20,721 bases of DNA from the NCBI GenBank assembly GCA_964551975.1, contig CAZKFI010000037.1, positions 1 to 20,721 of the forward strand, in the 5' to 3' direction. Every line of letters begins with the position of its first letter. Position 1 is the stretch's first letter. The stretch comes from REEB426 sp964551975. GTDB taxonomy: Bacteria; Actinomycetota; Actinomycetes; S36-B12. A model generated the notes under the pieces. The model had not been told where the DNA came from. It was given only the letters and a program-made list of their open reading frames with translations, and did no database searches. A program made the translations under genes and the position numbers. Shown here piece after piece: positions 1 through 7,571 of the stretch.

Positions 1-274
1 TCTCGAAGTGCGGGGGCTTGAAGTAGTCGGTCCACAGCACCCACAGGTGCTCCTTCACGAGATTCGAGCGCTCCTCCTTGATTGTGATGGCGCGCGCACG
101 AAAATCTGGATCCTCGGATCCGTGGTACTTCTGCATGCAGGCCTTGACGGACTCTGCCTCAATGCGAGCCTGAGCGGGGTCGTAGACACCGCAGGGCAGA
201 TCGCAGTGGGCGTAAGCAGTCTGACGAGGCGATAGGAATCGTCCCAGCAGCTGCGAGGTGACAGTGATCATCAT
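1..274 (-). CDS. sodN: Nickel superoxide dismutase precursor, 3' end cut by window edge
   Basis: NiSOD converts superoxide to O2 and H2O2 with a nickel bound by the N-terminal hook of the mature protein. The minus strand, read from position 274, gives about 91 codons running off the left edge. After a 22-residue propeptide (21 if the second of two tandem ATGs is used) comes the diagnostic hook HCDLPCGVYDPAQARIEAES: His1, Cys2 and Cys6 of the mature enzyme are the nickel ligands. Further in, LWTDYFKPPHFE matches the conserved NiSOD core. The family is about 117 mature residues, so roughly 48 are outside the window. Mature residue 24 is a Cys (VKACMQK) where I recall a non-Cys residue in Streptomyces. 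The start is supported by a purine-rich Shine-Dalgarno (GGAAAGGAAG) just upstream. The propeptide must be removed by the SodX protease encoded divergently next door. Confidence 0.96.
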   Translation of the reverse strand, partial: MMITVTSQLLGRFLSPRQTAYAHCDLPCGVYDPAQARIEAESVKACMQKYHGSEDPDFRARAITIKEERSNLVKEHLWVLWTDYFKPPHFE

Positions 275-346
275 GCTTCCTTTCCACAAGCACGCCTGGT
301 AATTCCTCACTGTAGTGGGGCCGGCGGGATCAGGCATCATGGGCTG
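275..346. promoter_or_regulatory. Divergent sodN/sodX intergenic region
   Basis: These 72 bp must hold the promoters for sodN (minus) and sodX (plus). On the sodN side a GGAAAGGAAG Shine-Dalgarno lies at 276-285. On the sodX side CATCAT (335-340) stands 6 nt before the ATG, matching the A2/T6 leaderless-type -10 pattern seen elsewhere in the window, and there is no good Shine-Dalgarno. I looked for a Nur-type nickel operator (TTGCAA half sites) and saw none. Confidence 0.45.
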
Positions 347-640
347 ATGTTCAGCACCCTGCGGGTGGTTGGGCCTTCCATGGAGCCGACATTGGCCAGT
401 GGCGACCTGGTCCTCGTCCTCAAGACCCGCCGTATACGGCCGGGACAGGTGCTGGTGGTGGAGCACCCCGATCGGCCCGACCTGTTGGTGATCAAGCGTT
501 GCCGGCAAGTGCTGGGTGACGGCAGCGCATGGATTGAAGGTGATCACCCTGCAATGAGTGACGACAGTCGCAAGTTCGGAGCGGTGAGCCCGGATCGCAT
601 TAGGGGTCGAGTCCTAATGCGATTTGCTAGCGCGCGGTAG
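347..640 (+). CDS. sodX: Nickel-type superoxide dismutase maturation protease SodX
   Basis: This 97-aa protein is a small soluble member of the signal peptidase S26 family. It is expected to cut the propeptide off NiSOD so that the new N-terminal His can bind nickel. The catalytic serine is in GPSMEPTL (Ser11) and the general-base lysine in LLVIKRC (Lys50). The later S26 box GDHPAMSDDSRKFG (about residues 75-88) is also present. There is no membrane segment, as expected for SodX and unlike housekeeping signal peptidases. Divergent placement beside sodN agrees with the function. The start is the ATG at 347, and a nearby ATG at 339 is out of frame. The stop TAG lies in a perfect 15-bp tandem duplication that supplies a second in-frame TAG 15 nt later. 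Confidence 0.93.
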   Translation: MFSTLRVVGPSMEPTLASGDLVLVLKTRRIRPGQVLVVEHPDRPDLLVIKRCRQVLGDGSAWIEGDHPAMSDDSRKFGAVSPDRIRGRVLMRFASAR

Positions 641-658
641 TTGAGCGCGCGGTAGTTG
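629..658. repeat. 15-bp perfect tandem duplication over the sodX stop codon
   Basis: AGCGCGCGGTAGTTG occurs twice in direct succession (629-643 and 644-658). The first copy contains the TAG stop of sodX (638-640). Because the unit is a multiple of three, the second copy places another TAG in frame at 653-655. Confidence 0.95.
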
Positions 659-677
659 GCGGACTCAGCCAGCGGAG

Positions 678-1718
678 TTACTGGGCTACGGCCACTCGTA
701 GGGCCGCCGCGAAGCTATCAATGTCAGCGGCCTGCGTATCCCAGGAGCACACCCAGCGCACCTCACATGCTGCGTCATCCCAGACATAGAAGGGCGTGTG
801 TTCCTGTGCCCGTGCGATCGCAGATCTCGGTAGCGTGGCGAACACCGCATTGGCCTGCACCGGCTGCGTGATGCGAATCCCGGGGATATCGGCGGTGGCC
901 TGAGCCAGCTTGGCCGCCATGGCATTGGCGTGCTGGGCGTTGCTCAGCCACAGGTCACCGTCGAGTAGGGCGATGAACTGCGCTGCCGCGAAGCGCATCT
1001 TGCTCGCCAGTTGCATGTACTGCTTACGCAAGTAGCCGAGTTGTTCACCAACGCCCCGCGCCAACAGATCTGGGTTCAGTATGACAATGGCCTCGGCTGC
1101 TATCGCGCCATTCTTGGTGCCGCCAAAACTGAGTGCATCGACGCCGGCATCGGTGGTGATTGCTCGCAGGGGGAGACCCAATGAGGCTGCTGCGTTGGCG
1201 ATGCGGGCACCATCCATGTAGAGGTAGAGGCCCCGGCGATGCGCCGCGTCAGCAATCGCTCGAATCTCATCGGGGGAGTAGACCGTGCCATATTCGGTTG
1301 ACTGAGTGATGAGCACAACGGCTGGCTGCGATTGGTGCACGTCACCGACTCGCCATTGAACCTGGTCGATCATCTCGGCGGTCAACTTGCCATCGGAGGT
1401 GGGGAGATCGAGCAATTTTGAACCGAGAAGCTTCTCCGGCGCTCCTCCTTCGTCGACATTGATGTGCGCGGTGCTAGCGCAGATCACGGCCTGCCAGCTG
1501 CGCAACAGCGACTGCAAGCCGATCACGTTGGCGCCGGTGCCGTTGAACACCAGGTACGTCTCCGCCCGCTCACCCAGATGCCTGCGGAACAGCTCCTGGG
1601 CCCTTGCGGTCAGCGCATCGGCACCGTAGGCGGGCATGTGCTCGGTGTTGGCCTGGATCATTGCCTCCAGGACCGATGGATGGGCACCCGCGTAGTTGTC
1701 ACTGGCCAAGGCGCGCAT
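678..1718 (-). CDS. ltaE: Low-specificity L-threonine aldolase (PLP-dependent)
   Basis: This 346-aa fold-type I PLP enzyme of the beta-eliminating lyase family (PF01212) should cleave L-threonine or L-allo-threonine to glycine and acetaldehyde in the cytoplasm. The N-terminus (ASDNYAGAHPSVLEAM) is typical of bacterial low-specificity threonine aldolases. STAHINVDEGGAPE supplies the ring-stacking His85, YMDGARIANA holds the PLP-contacting Asp169 and Arg172, and SFGGTKNGA carries the Schiff-base Lys202. Length is normal for the family. The ATG at 1718 fits the family start and is preceded by TAGCGT with a 6-nt spacer, suggesting a leaderless transcript. It is divergent from the MDR oxidoreductase across 53 bp. 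The gene symbol is by family resemblance; an alanine racemase-like activity on related substrates cannot be excluded. Confidence 0.9.
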   Translation of the reverse strand: MRALASDNYAGAHPSVLEAMIQANTEHMPAYGADALTARAQELFRRHLGERAETYLVFNGTGANVIGLQSLLRSWQAVICASTAHINVDEGGAPEKLLGSKLLDLPTSDGKLTAEMIDQVQWRVGDVHQSQPAVVLITQSTEYGTVYSPDEIRAIADAAHRRGLYLYMDGARIANAAASLGLPLRAITTDAGVDALSFGGTKNGAIAAEAIVILNPDLLARGVGEQLGYLRKQYMQLASKMRFAAAQFIALLDGDLWLSNAQHANAMAAKLAQATADIPGIRITQPVQANAVFATLPRSAIARAQEHTPFYVWDDAACEVRWVCSWDTQAADIDSFAAALRVAVAQ

Positions 1719-1771
1719 AGCGGCACGCTACCGCTCCACTGCGAGACTCCCGCGGGCGCTAGCCTGGCGCG
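1719..1771. promoter_or_regulatory. Back-to-back leaderless-type promoters (ltaE and MDR gene)
   Basis: Only 53 bp separate two divergent start codons. On the minus strand TAGCGT (1725-1730) lies 6 nt before the ltaE ATG. On the plus strand TAGCCT (1760-1765) lies 6 nt before the oxidoreductase ATG. Both match the TANNNT -10 element at the spacing that puts transcription at the start codon. With about 29 bp between the two hexamers, the two -35 regions and polymerase footprints must overlap, so the promoters probably compete. No clear -35 consensus is visible. Confidence 0.6.
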
Positions 1772-2749
1772 ATGTTCGCTGCCTACGCCGCCGGCACGGA
1801 TGCCGAGGACCCACTTGGTTGCCTGCGTGTCGGTGAAGTCGAGCCATCCGCCACGCCGCAGGACTGGGTCAACGTTGAGGTGAGAGCCGCCAGCGTGAAT
1901 CACCACGACCTGTGGGCACTGAAAGGACAGGCACTGGCGGCAGACCGCGTCCCCATGATCCTGGGCACGGACGCGGCAGGGGTTACCGAGGACGGTCGCG
2001 AGGTCATCGTGCATGCGGTCATCGGAAGCGACGGCGAGCATGGGGATGAAACTTTGGACCCCAAGCGTTCACTGCTCAGTGAGGTGTATCCAGGCACGTT
2101 GGCGCAGGTGGTGCGAGTACCTGCAGGCAATCTCATACCCAAGCCTTCGTCGTTGAGCTGGGAGCACGCTGCCTGTCTCCCCACGGCTTACCTCACGGCC
2201 TATCGGATGATCGCGCACCGTTCCGGCACGCAGCCCGGTGACACGATCCTGGTGCAAGGTGCCGCTGGTGGTGTTGCTACGGCGGCGATCGTGCTGGGCA
2301 AGGCTCTGCAGCGTCGGGTTTGGGTAACGTCGCGCAGCGCTGAGAAGCGGGAATGGGCAGTTGCACAGGGAGCGGACGCCGCGTTCGAATCTGGAGCGCG
2401 CCTTCCAGAGCGTGTGTCTGCCGTCATCGAGACGGTGGGCGCAGCAACCTGGGATCACTCACTGAAGTCGCTCAAGCCTGGTGGCTGCATCGTGGTGTCT
2501 GGGGCAACCTCGGGTGCCAATCCACCCGCTGACCTCAATCGAGTGTTCTTTCTGCAGCTCTCCATCGTTGGTTCCACGATGGGGTCAAGGGCTGATTTCG
2601 TCGAGCTCTTGCAGATTCTGGAGAGCACCGGTGCGCGACCAGTGATCGACCGGGTGCTGCCGCTGAGTCAGGCTGCTGAAGCCTTTGCCGCGATGGACAC
2701 GGGCGACCTGCGAGGAAAGATCGTGCTCACGGTTGGTTCCGGCGACTGA
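1772..2749 (+). CDS. Zinc-independent medium-chain (quinone-type) oxidoreductase
   Basis: This 325-aa protein of the medium-chain dehydrogenase/reductase superfamily is a cytoplasmic NAD(P)H-dependent reductase or dehydrogenase of unknown substrate. The N-terminal GroES-like domain is about residues 1-125, with SVNHHDLWALKG in place of the catalytic zinc-Cys segment and GTDAAGV following. The nucleotide-binding Rossmann domain begins at VQGAAGGVATAA (about 161-172). The four-cysteine structural zinc lobe is absent, pointing to the quinone oxidoreductase side of the family. The C-terminus GDLRGKIVLTV is typical. The start ATG at 1772 is preceded by TAGCCT and 6 nt, so the message is probably leaderless. 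It converges with the DUF6104-type gene downstream. Confidence 0.85.
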   Translation: MFAAYAAGTDAEDPLGCLRVGEVEPSATPQDWVNVEVRAASVNHHDLWALKGQALAADRVPMILGTDAAGVTEDGREVIVHAVIGSDGEHGDETLDPKRSLLSEVYPGTLAQVVRVPAGNLIPKPSSLSWEHAACLPTAYLTAYRMIAHRSGTQPGDTILVQGAAGGVATAAIVLGKALQRRVWVTSRSAEKREWAVAQGADAAFESGARLPERVSAVIETVGAATWDHSLKSLKPGGCIVVSGATSGANPPADLNRVFFLQLSIVGSTMGSRADFVELLQILESTGARPVIDRVLPLSQAAEAFAAMDTGDLRGKIVLTVGSGD

Positions 2750-2764
2750 TCTCCTCACTCAGTC
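2744..2764. terminator. Weak inverted repeat between convergent genes
   Basis: GACTGA (2744-2749) and TCAGTC (2759-2764) form a 6-bp stem with a 9-nt loop over the MDR gene's stop codon, and a second TCAGTC follows at 2773-2778. There is no T tract, so a role in termination is only a guess from its place between convergent genes. Confidence 0.25.
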
Positions 2765-2772
2765 TCATCTGT

Positions 2773-2952
2773 TCAGTCTTCGTCACCGGAATCTAGGCGC
2801 GCCAGCCAGGTAGCCAATCGATCAATTGCCGCCTCGAATTCGGGGTGCAGATCCGTGAACACCTGAAGGCGTTCACTGAGCCACTCAAGCGTGACGGTCT
2901 CGTCACCGCGGCGTTGCTGCAGTTCCTCGATCCCTCGATCTGTGTAGTACAT
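2773..2952 (-). CDS. DUF6104-type small acidic protein next to kgd
   Basis: This 59-aa acidic protein has unknown function. It begins MYYTDRGIEELQQRRGD and ends LATWLARLDSGDED, closely resembling the small actinobacterial proteins I know as DUF6104. I start it at the ATG at 2952 because the family begins MYxTDRGIEEL. A GTG two codons upstream (2958) would add two residues. No cysteines, membrane segment or signal peptide are present, and it looks like a small helical cytoplasmic protein. It follows kgd on the same strand with a gap of 52 nt and may be co-transcribed. Whether it acts on 2-oxoglutarate metabolism is only inferred from position. Confidence 0.8.
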   Translation of the reverse strand: MYYTDRGIEELQQRRGDETVTLEWLSERLQVFTDLHPEFEAAIDRLATWLARLDSGDED

Positions 2953-3004
2953 GCTCACTCAATTCGCTGGTACTTGAGGAAATGTTTACTGATGACTTCG
3001 TTCA

Positions 3005-6000
3005 TCACATCGTGAAGGCTTGCTCGACAATCGCCCGCTGCTCCAGTTCGTGACGGTGGTGGGCGCCGACTGCTGGGGAACTCGAGGCGGGCCGACTCAC
3101 CAACTGTGGTTCACGTCCGATGATCTCGGGCAGTGCCAAGGCCAGGAACGTCCAGGCACCCTGGTTTGCCGGCTCCTCCTGCACCCAGGTCAGTTGGGCG
3201 TTGGCGAAAGGAGCAAGAGCATCGGGCAGCTTTCGATAGGGCAGTGGGTAGAGGCGCTCGAGGCGGAAGATCGCCACATCCTCACGATTGTTCGCCCGGC
3301 GGTAGGCGTCGAGGTCGTAGTAGACCTTGCCGCTGCACATCAGCACACGACGCACCTTGCTGGGATCAGCGCCAGGATCGGCAAGGATTGGCTGAAAGTG
3401 GCCAGTTTCAAAGTCTGAACGCTTCGACACCGCCTGTTTGGCGCGAAGCAGGGACTTTGGGGTGAAGATGATGAGCGGTCGCACCAAGGTGCTGAGTACC
3501 TGCCAGCGCAGCAGATGGAAGTACGAGGCGGGCGTCGATGGCACGGCCACCGTCATGTTGTCCTGGGCACACAGTTGGAGATATCGCTCGATACGTGCAG
3601 ATGAGTGGTCTGGTCCCTGCCCCTCGTAGCCATGTGGCAGCAAGAGCGTGACGTCGGAACGCTGACCCCACTTCTGCTCCCCAGAACTGATGAACTCGTC
3701 GATAATTGTTTGCGCACCATTCGCAAAGTCGCCGAACTGCGCCTCCCACATGACCAGTGCATCGGGGCGAACGACTGAGTACCCGTACTCAAAGCCCATT
3801 GCCGCATACTCACTGAGCAACGAGTCATAGACGTAGAGCTTGGCTCCATCGCGGTAGCACTGCTTCAGGGGCTTGTACTGCCAACCCGTCTGGCTGTCGA
3901 CGATGACCATGTGGCGATGACCGAAGGTTCCTCTACGGGAGTCCTGCCCGGAGAGCCGAACCGTACGCCCATCCATGAGGAGCGAGCCCACGGCCAATGC
4001 TTCGGCCATGCCCCAATCAATCGCGTCGTCGGCAACCATCTGGGCCCGGCGCTGCAGCTGCGGGGCCAGCCGTGGATGCACACTGAAGTCCGCAGGCATC
4101 GTCAACTGCGAGGCGATGACCGTCTCAACCTGCTCTGGGGTAATAGCCGTATCGACTTCGGTTGAAGGGCCCTGCCGCTCCAATTCCCGGCTGCCCTGCT
4201 CGATGACCTCTTGGGCGGCGGATCCAAACGCAGGCTCACTGTTCTGCTGTTGGGTCTGCTGGAAGATGTGTTCCAGGTGCGCCTGGAAGTGACGCAGTGC
4301 CTCCTCGGCCTCCTGGACGCTGATATCGCCTCGGCCAATGAGTGCCTCCGTGTAGTTCTTGCGAACGGAGCGCTTGTTGTCGATCACCGCATACATCAGA
4401 GGTTGAGTGAGTGAGGGGTCATCGGCTTCGTTGTGGCCGCGGCGGCGGTAGCAAACCAGGTCGATGACAACGTCTTTGTGGAATGCCTGACGAAATTCGA
4501 AGGCAAGTTGTGCGACCCGAACGACGGCTTCGGGATCATCACCATTGACGTGGAAGATGGGTGCCTGAACCATGCGAGCCACGTCCGTCGCGTATTGCGA
4601 GGAGCGGCTGTAGCGCGGGCTGGTCGTGAAACCCACCTGGTTGTTCACGACCACATGCAAGGTGCCGCCCGTTCGGTAGCCCTGGAGCTGCGACATGTGC
4701 AAGGTCTCGGCTACGACTCCCTGACCGGCAAATGCGGCATCCCCATGCATCAGTACGGCGAGGATGTCGTTTGCGCGATCCTTGGGGAGTTGATCCTGCT
4801 TGGCGCGAACGATGCCCTCGAGCACGGGATCCACTGCCTCCAGGTGCGAGGGGTTGGCTGCGAGGTAGACGTCGGTGGTCTTGCCGCTCGGAGCGGTGTA
4901 GGTGCCGGTGGTGCCCAGGTGGTACTTGACATCGCCTGAACCTTGAACGGATTCCTCGCCGAAGTGCCCTTCGAATTCACGGAAGATCTGGGCATATGAC
5001 TTACCAGCGATGTTCGTGAGTACGTTCAACCGGCCCCGGTGTGGCATTCCCAGGGCTACCTCGAGCAATTCGGCGTCAGCTGCCGCCGTCAATACTGCGT
5101 CGAGGAGCGGGATGAGGGATTCGGCTCCCTCCAACGAGAAGCGCTTCTGGCCCACGAACTTGGTCTGCAGGAACGACTCCAGTGCCTCTGCCTCATTGAG
5201 TTTGCGCAGGATACGAAGTTGTTCCTCGCGATCGGGCTTTGCATGGGGAACCTCAACGCGTTCCTGGATCCAGTGCCGTTGCTCTGGATCGGAGATGTGC
5301 ATGTACTCGATACCAACAGTGCGGGTGTAGGTATCGCGCAGAACCCCGAGGATCTGCCGCAGCTTCATCAATGGTTTGCCGGCGAATCCGCCGGTAGGGA
5401 ACTCCCGGTCCAGGTCCCACAGAGTCAGGCCATGGGAGAGCACGTCGAGATCGGGATGCATCCGCTGGTCGTACTCCAGTGGATTGGTATCTGCCATGAG
5501 GTGTCCGCGCACCCGATAGGCGTGAATGATCTCCTGGACTCGAACGGTCTTGTCGAGATCCGTCTCGTGACTTGCAGNNNNNNNNNNATCTCGCGCCCAG
5601 CGGATGGGCTCATACGGGATGCGCATGGCTCTGAACACGTCGCCGTAGAAGTCATCCTCGCCGAGCAGGAGTTGATGGATGCGGCGAAGGAAGTCACCGG
5701 ACTGTGCACCCTGGATGATGCGATGGTCGTAGGTCGAGGTGAGGGTCAGAATTTTGGACACCGCGTTTCGTGCGATGGTCTCCTCTGAGGCCCCTTGCCA
5801 CTCGGCTGGATACTCCATGGCACCGACGCCCACGATGCAGCCCTGCCCGGCCATCAATCGAGGTACGGAGTGATTGGTGCCAATGGTGCCGGGATTGGTC
5901 AGGGAGAGCGTCGTGCCGGCGAAGTCGTCTGCGGTGAGTTTGCCGCCGCGTGCGCGACGAACGACGTCTTCATAGGTCGACCAGAACTGCTCGAAATCCA

Positions 6001-6682
6001 TTGCTTGGGCACCCTTGATATTGGGCACGAGCAGTTGCCTGGTTCCATCTGACTTGGCGAGGTCGATGGCTATGCCCAAGTTCACGTCGGCGCGCACCAC
6101 GACGGCTGGTTTGCCGTCTACTTCCGTGAACATTGCGTTCATGCCCGGCACTTCGCGCAGGGCATGCACGACCGCGAAACCAATCAGGTGCGTGAACGAC
6201 ACCTTGCCACCGCGACCACGAGCCAGGTGGTTGTTGATCACCGTGCGGTTGTCAATCAACAACTTGGCAGGTACGGCGCGCACACTCGTCGCAGTGGGCA
6301 CGCCCAGGCTTGTCGTCATATTTTCGACCACGCGCAGCGTCGGCCCACGAAATACGGTCACCGAATCCTCGTCTGGCGCCTTCGTCGCTGACACCTTGCC
6401 GACTTCGCGAGGCGGCGCACCTGCAGGTTGCGCGACGGGAGTGGGTGTGGCTTTGGGCTCAGTTTCTGCGGGCACCTGAATCGGTGCGCCTGCCGGTGCG
6501 CCGCTTGATGTTGTCAGCGCTGCCGAGGCCTTGCCGTGCGCCTTATCGCTTGATCGGAAGTCCTCGAAGAACGGCCACCAGGCAGGATCCACCGAAGTCT
6601 TGTCACGCTGGTACTGCGCGTAGAGCTCCTCAACAAGCCACTCGTTGGGCCCGAACCGATCCATCCCCGCGTCGTTCGTCAT
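3005..6682 (-). CDS. kgd: Multifunctional 2-oxoglutarate decarboxylase/dehydrogenase E1 with E2-like domain
   Basis: This roughly 1225-aa enzyme is the actinobacterial form of the 2-oxoglutarate dehydrogenase E1, also described as 2-oxoglutarate decarboxylase and 2-hydroxy-3-oxoadipate synthase. It acts in the TCA cycle. Domain order: an N-terminal E1-type segment (FGPNEWLVEELYAQYQ, residues 10-25); a Pro/Ala-rich linker (about 50-100); an E2-like succinyltransferase core (about 105-350) with the catalytic-type motif YDHRIIQGA (His320) but no lipoyl domain; then the ThDP-dependent E1 (about 375-1225). In E1, GMPHRGRLNVL (545-555) and GDAAFAGQG...NNQVGFTT (647-687) mark the ThDP/Mg site. A 10-N gap falls in the short E2-E1 linker, and the frame is the same on both sides. 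Full length matches the family (about 1220-1260). The start at 6682 has neither a clear Shine-Dalgarno nor a leaderless -10. It is divergent from the SDR gene. Confidence 0.95.
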   Translation of the reverse strand: MTNDAGMDRFGPNEWLVEELYAQYQRDKTSVDPAWWPFFEDFRSSDKAHGKASAALTTSSGAPAGAPIQVPAETEPKATPTPVAQPAGAPPREVGKVSATKAPDEDSVTVFRGPTLRVVENMTTSLGVPTATSVRAVPAKLLIDNRTVINNHLARGRGGKVSFTHLIGFAVVHALREVPGMNAMFTEVDGKPAVVVRADVNLGIAIDLAKSDGTRQLLVPNIKGAQAMDFEQFWSTYEDVVRRARGGKLTADDFAGTTLSLTNPGTIGTNHSVPRLMAGQGCIVGVGAMEYPAEWQGASEETIARNAVSKILTLTSTYDHRIIQGAQSGDFLRRIHQLLLGEDDFYGDVFRAMRIPYEPIRWARDXXXXASHETDLDKTVRVQEIIHAYRVRGHLMADTNPLEYDQRMHPDLDVLSHGLTLWDLDREFPTGGFAGKPLMKLRQILGVLRDTYTRTVGIEYMHISDPEQRHWIQERVEVPHAKPDREEQLRILRKLNEAEALESFLQTKFVGQKRFSLEGAESLIPLLDAVLTAAADAELLEVALGMPHRGRLNVLTNIAGKSYAQIFREFEGHFGEESVQGSGDVKYHLGTTGTYTAPSGKTTDVYLAANPSHLEAVDPVLEGIVRAKQDQLPKDRANDILAVLMHGDAAFAGQGVVAETLHMSQLQGYRTGGTLHVVVNNQVGFTTSPRYSRSSQYATDVARMVQAPIFHVNGDDPEAVVRVAQLAFEFRQAFHKDVVIDLVCYRRRGHNEADDPSLTQPLMYAVIDNKRSVRKNYTEALIGRGDISVQEAEEALRHFQAHLEHIFQQTQQQNSEPAFGSAAQEVIEQGSRELERQGPSTEVDTAITPEQVETVIASQLTMPADFSVHPRLAPQLQRRAQMVADDAIDWGMAEALAVGSLLMDGRTVRLSGQDSRRGTFGHRHMVIVDSQTGWQYKPLKQCYRDGAKLYVYDSLLSEYAAMGFEYGYSVVRPDALVMWEAQFGDFANGAQTIIDEFISSGEQKWGQRSDVTLLLPHGYEGQGPDHSSARIERYLQLCAQDNMTVAVPSTPASYFHLLRWQVLSTLVRPLIIFTPKSLLRAKQAVSKRSDFETGHFQPILADPGADPSKVRRVLMCSGKVYYDLDAYRRANNREDVAIFRLERLYPLPYRKLPDALAPFANAQLTWVQEEPANQGAWTFLALALPEIIGREPQLVSRPASSSPAVGAHHRHELEQRAIVEQAFTM
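5578..5587. other. Assembly gap of 10 N inside kgd
   Basis: Ten N bases interrupt the linker between the E2-like and E1 domains of kgd (after RWARD, before SHETDLDK). Reading frame is kept, and homologues have only a few residues here, so the true missing length is probably close to 10 (or differs by a multiple of three). The gene should not be treated as broken. Confidence 0.9.
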
Positions 6683-6774
6683 GACTGACTTGCCTGATCG
6701 CTGGTCACCGAATCCCCTGCACGCCCGGAATGAGGCACATGAACACCTGTCTTGCGCCAGCGTATCTCAGGCAG

Positions 6775-6780
6775 CATGGT
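6775..6780 (+). promoter_or_regulatory. Possible leaderless -10 of the SDR gene
   Basis: CATGGT lies 6 nt before the SDR ATG at 6787. It keeps the most conserved -10 bases (A2 and T6) at the spacing seen for other starts in this window. The first base deviates from TANNNT, so this is one of the weaker examples. Confidence 0.35.
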
Positions 6781-6786
6781 TGAGGC

Positions 6787-7539
6787 ATGGCTGGCAGCGA
6801 CGACGGTATTCGAACGGCTCTGATCACTGGGGGATCCCGCGGCATTGGCCTTGCAGCCGCTGATGCACTGGGGGCGATGGGTTATCGCGTGATCCTGGTT
6901 GGTCGGGATGCTGAACGCGCTCACACTGCGGCCGTCGGCATGCGTGATCAAGGGATCGACGCCTATGGGTTCGGTTGCGACGTGGCATCGGCCGAGGATG
7001 TCGCCCGTTTGGCCACGACCTTGCAGCAGAATCCTGATACGTCGGTGATCGATGTGCTGATCGCCAGTGCTGGCGTAATGAGCGAGCGGATGGCCAAGAC
7101 GCTGCGCACCGGCCCCGAGGAATGGCAGCGGGTGATGGGGGTGAATTTGGACGGCGTCTTCCACTGCGTCGCTGCCTTCGTGCCGGGCATGGTGGAGCGA
7201 AGGTCTGGGCGGGTGATCACCGTCTCGGCCTGCCTGGGCAGGTTCACCGGCCCAGGTCTGGGGGGTGGGCTGGCGCCCTACCGAATTTCCAAGACGGCGG
7301 TGAATGCACTCACCCGCAACCTCGCTGCCGAATTGCAGTTCGGCAAGCGAGGAGTCCTGGTCGATGCCATGTGCCCCAATCACTGCCGCACGGACATGGG
7401 CGGGCCCGATGCACCGCGTTCAGCCGCAGAGGGAGCCGACACGATCGTCTGGCTGGCAACCCGGCCGGCTGCCCTGCCATCTGGTGAGTTAGCACCCACC
7501 GGCTTGCTCTGGGAAGACCGTCAGCCGATTCCCTGGTAA
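6787..7539 (+). CDS. Short-chain dehydrogenase/reductase (SDR) family oxidoreductase
   Basis: This 250-aa classical SDR is a cytoplasmic NAD(P)-dependent oxidoreductase of unknown substrate. The cofactor loop TGGSRGIG is at 14-21, VGRD (38-41) follows beta-2, and the usual NNAG is replaced by ASAGV (93-97). The active site is complete: Asn120 (VNLDGVF), Ser147 (VSACLG), Tyr165 and Lys169 (APYRISKTAV). A glycine-rich stretch (GPGLGGG) sits between the catalytic Ser and Tyr, in the substrate-loop region. Length is standard. It is divergent from kgd over 104 bp and convergent with the ABC permease 16 bp downstream. Nothing nearby fixes the substrate; fatty-acyl or polyketide-type ketoreduction are possibilities only. 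Confidence 0.88.
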   Translation: MAGSDDGIRTALITGGSRGIGLAAADALGAMGYRVILVGRDAERAHTAAVGMRDQGIDAYGFGCDVASAEDVARLATTLQQNPDTSVIDVLIASAGVMSERMAKTLRTGPEEWQRVMGVNLDGVFHCVAAFVPGMVERRSGRVITVSACLGRFTGPGLGGGLAPYRISKTAVNALTRNLAAELQFGKRGVLVDAMCPNHCRTDMGGPDAPRSAAEGADTIVWLATRPAALPSGELAPTGLLWEDRQPIPW

Positions 7540-7551
7540 CAGCCCAGTCCG

Positions 7552-7571
7552 GACATCACGTGACATCACGT
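7552..7571. repeat. 10-bp tandem duplication over the ABC permease stop
   Basis: GACATCACGT occurs twice in tandem (7552-7561, 7562-7571). On the minus strand the TGA in the first copy read is out of frame and the second supplies the permease stop (7558-7556). The pair also creates a short hairpin (ACGTG-ACAT-CACGT, 7558-7571) between two convergent genes. Confidence 0.9.

Noticed and set aside
5578..5587. kgd as a broken gene
   Set aside because: Frame is the same on both sides of the 10 N, and the gap falls in a linker where only a few residues are expected.
5039..5788. 249-codon plus-strand frame opposite kgd
   Set aside because: It is antisense to the strongly conserved E1 and E2-like coding sequence and crosses the same gap. 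No recognisable domain.
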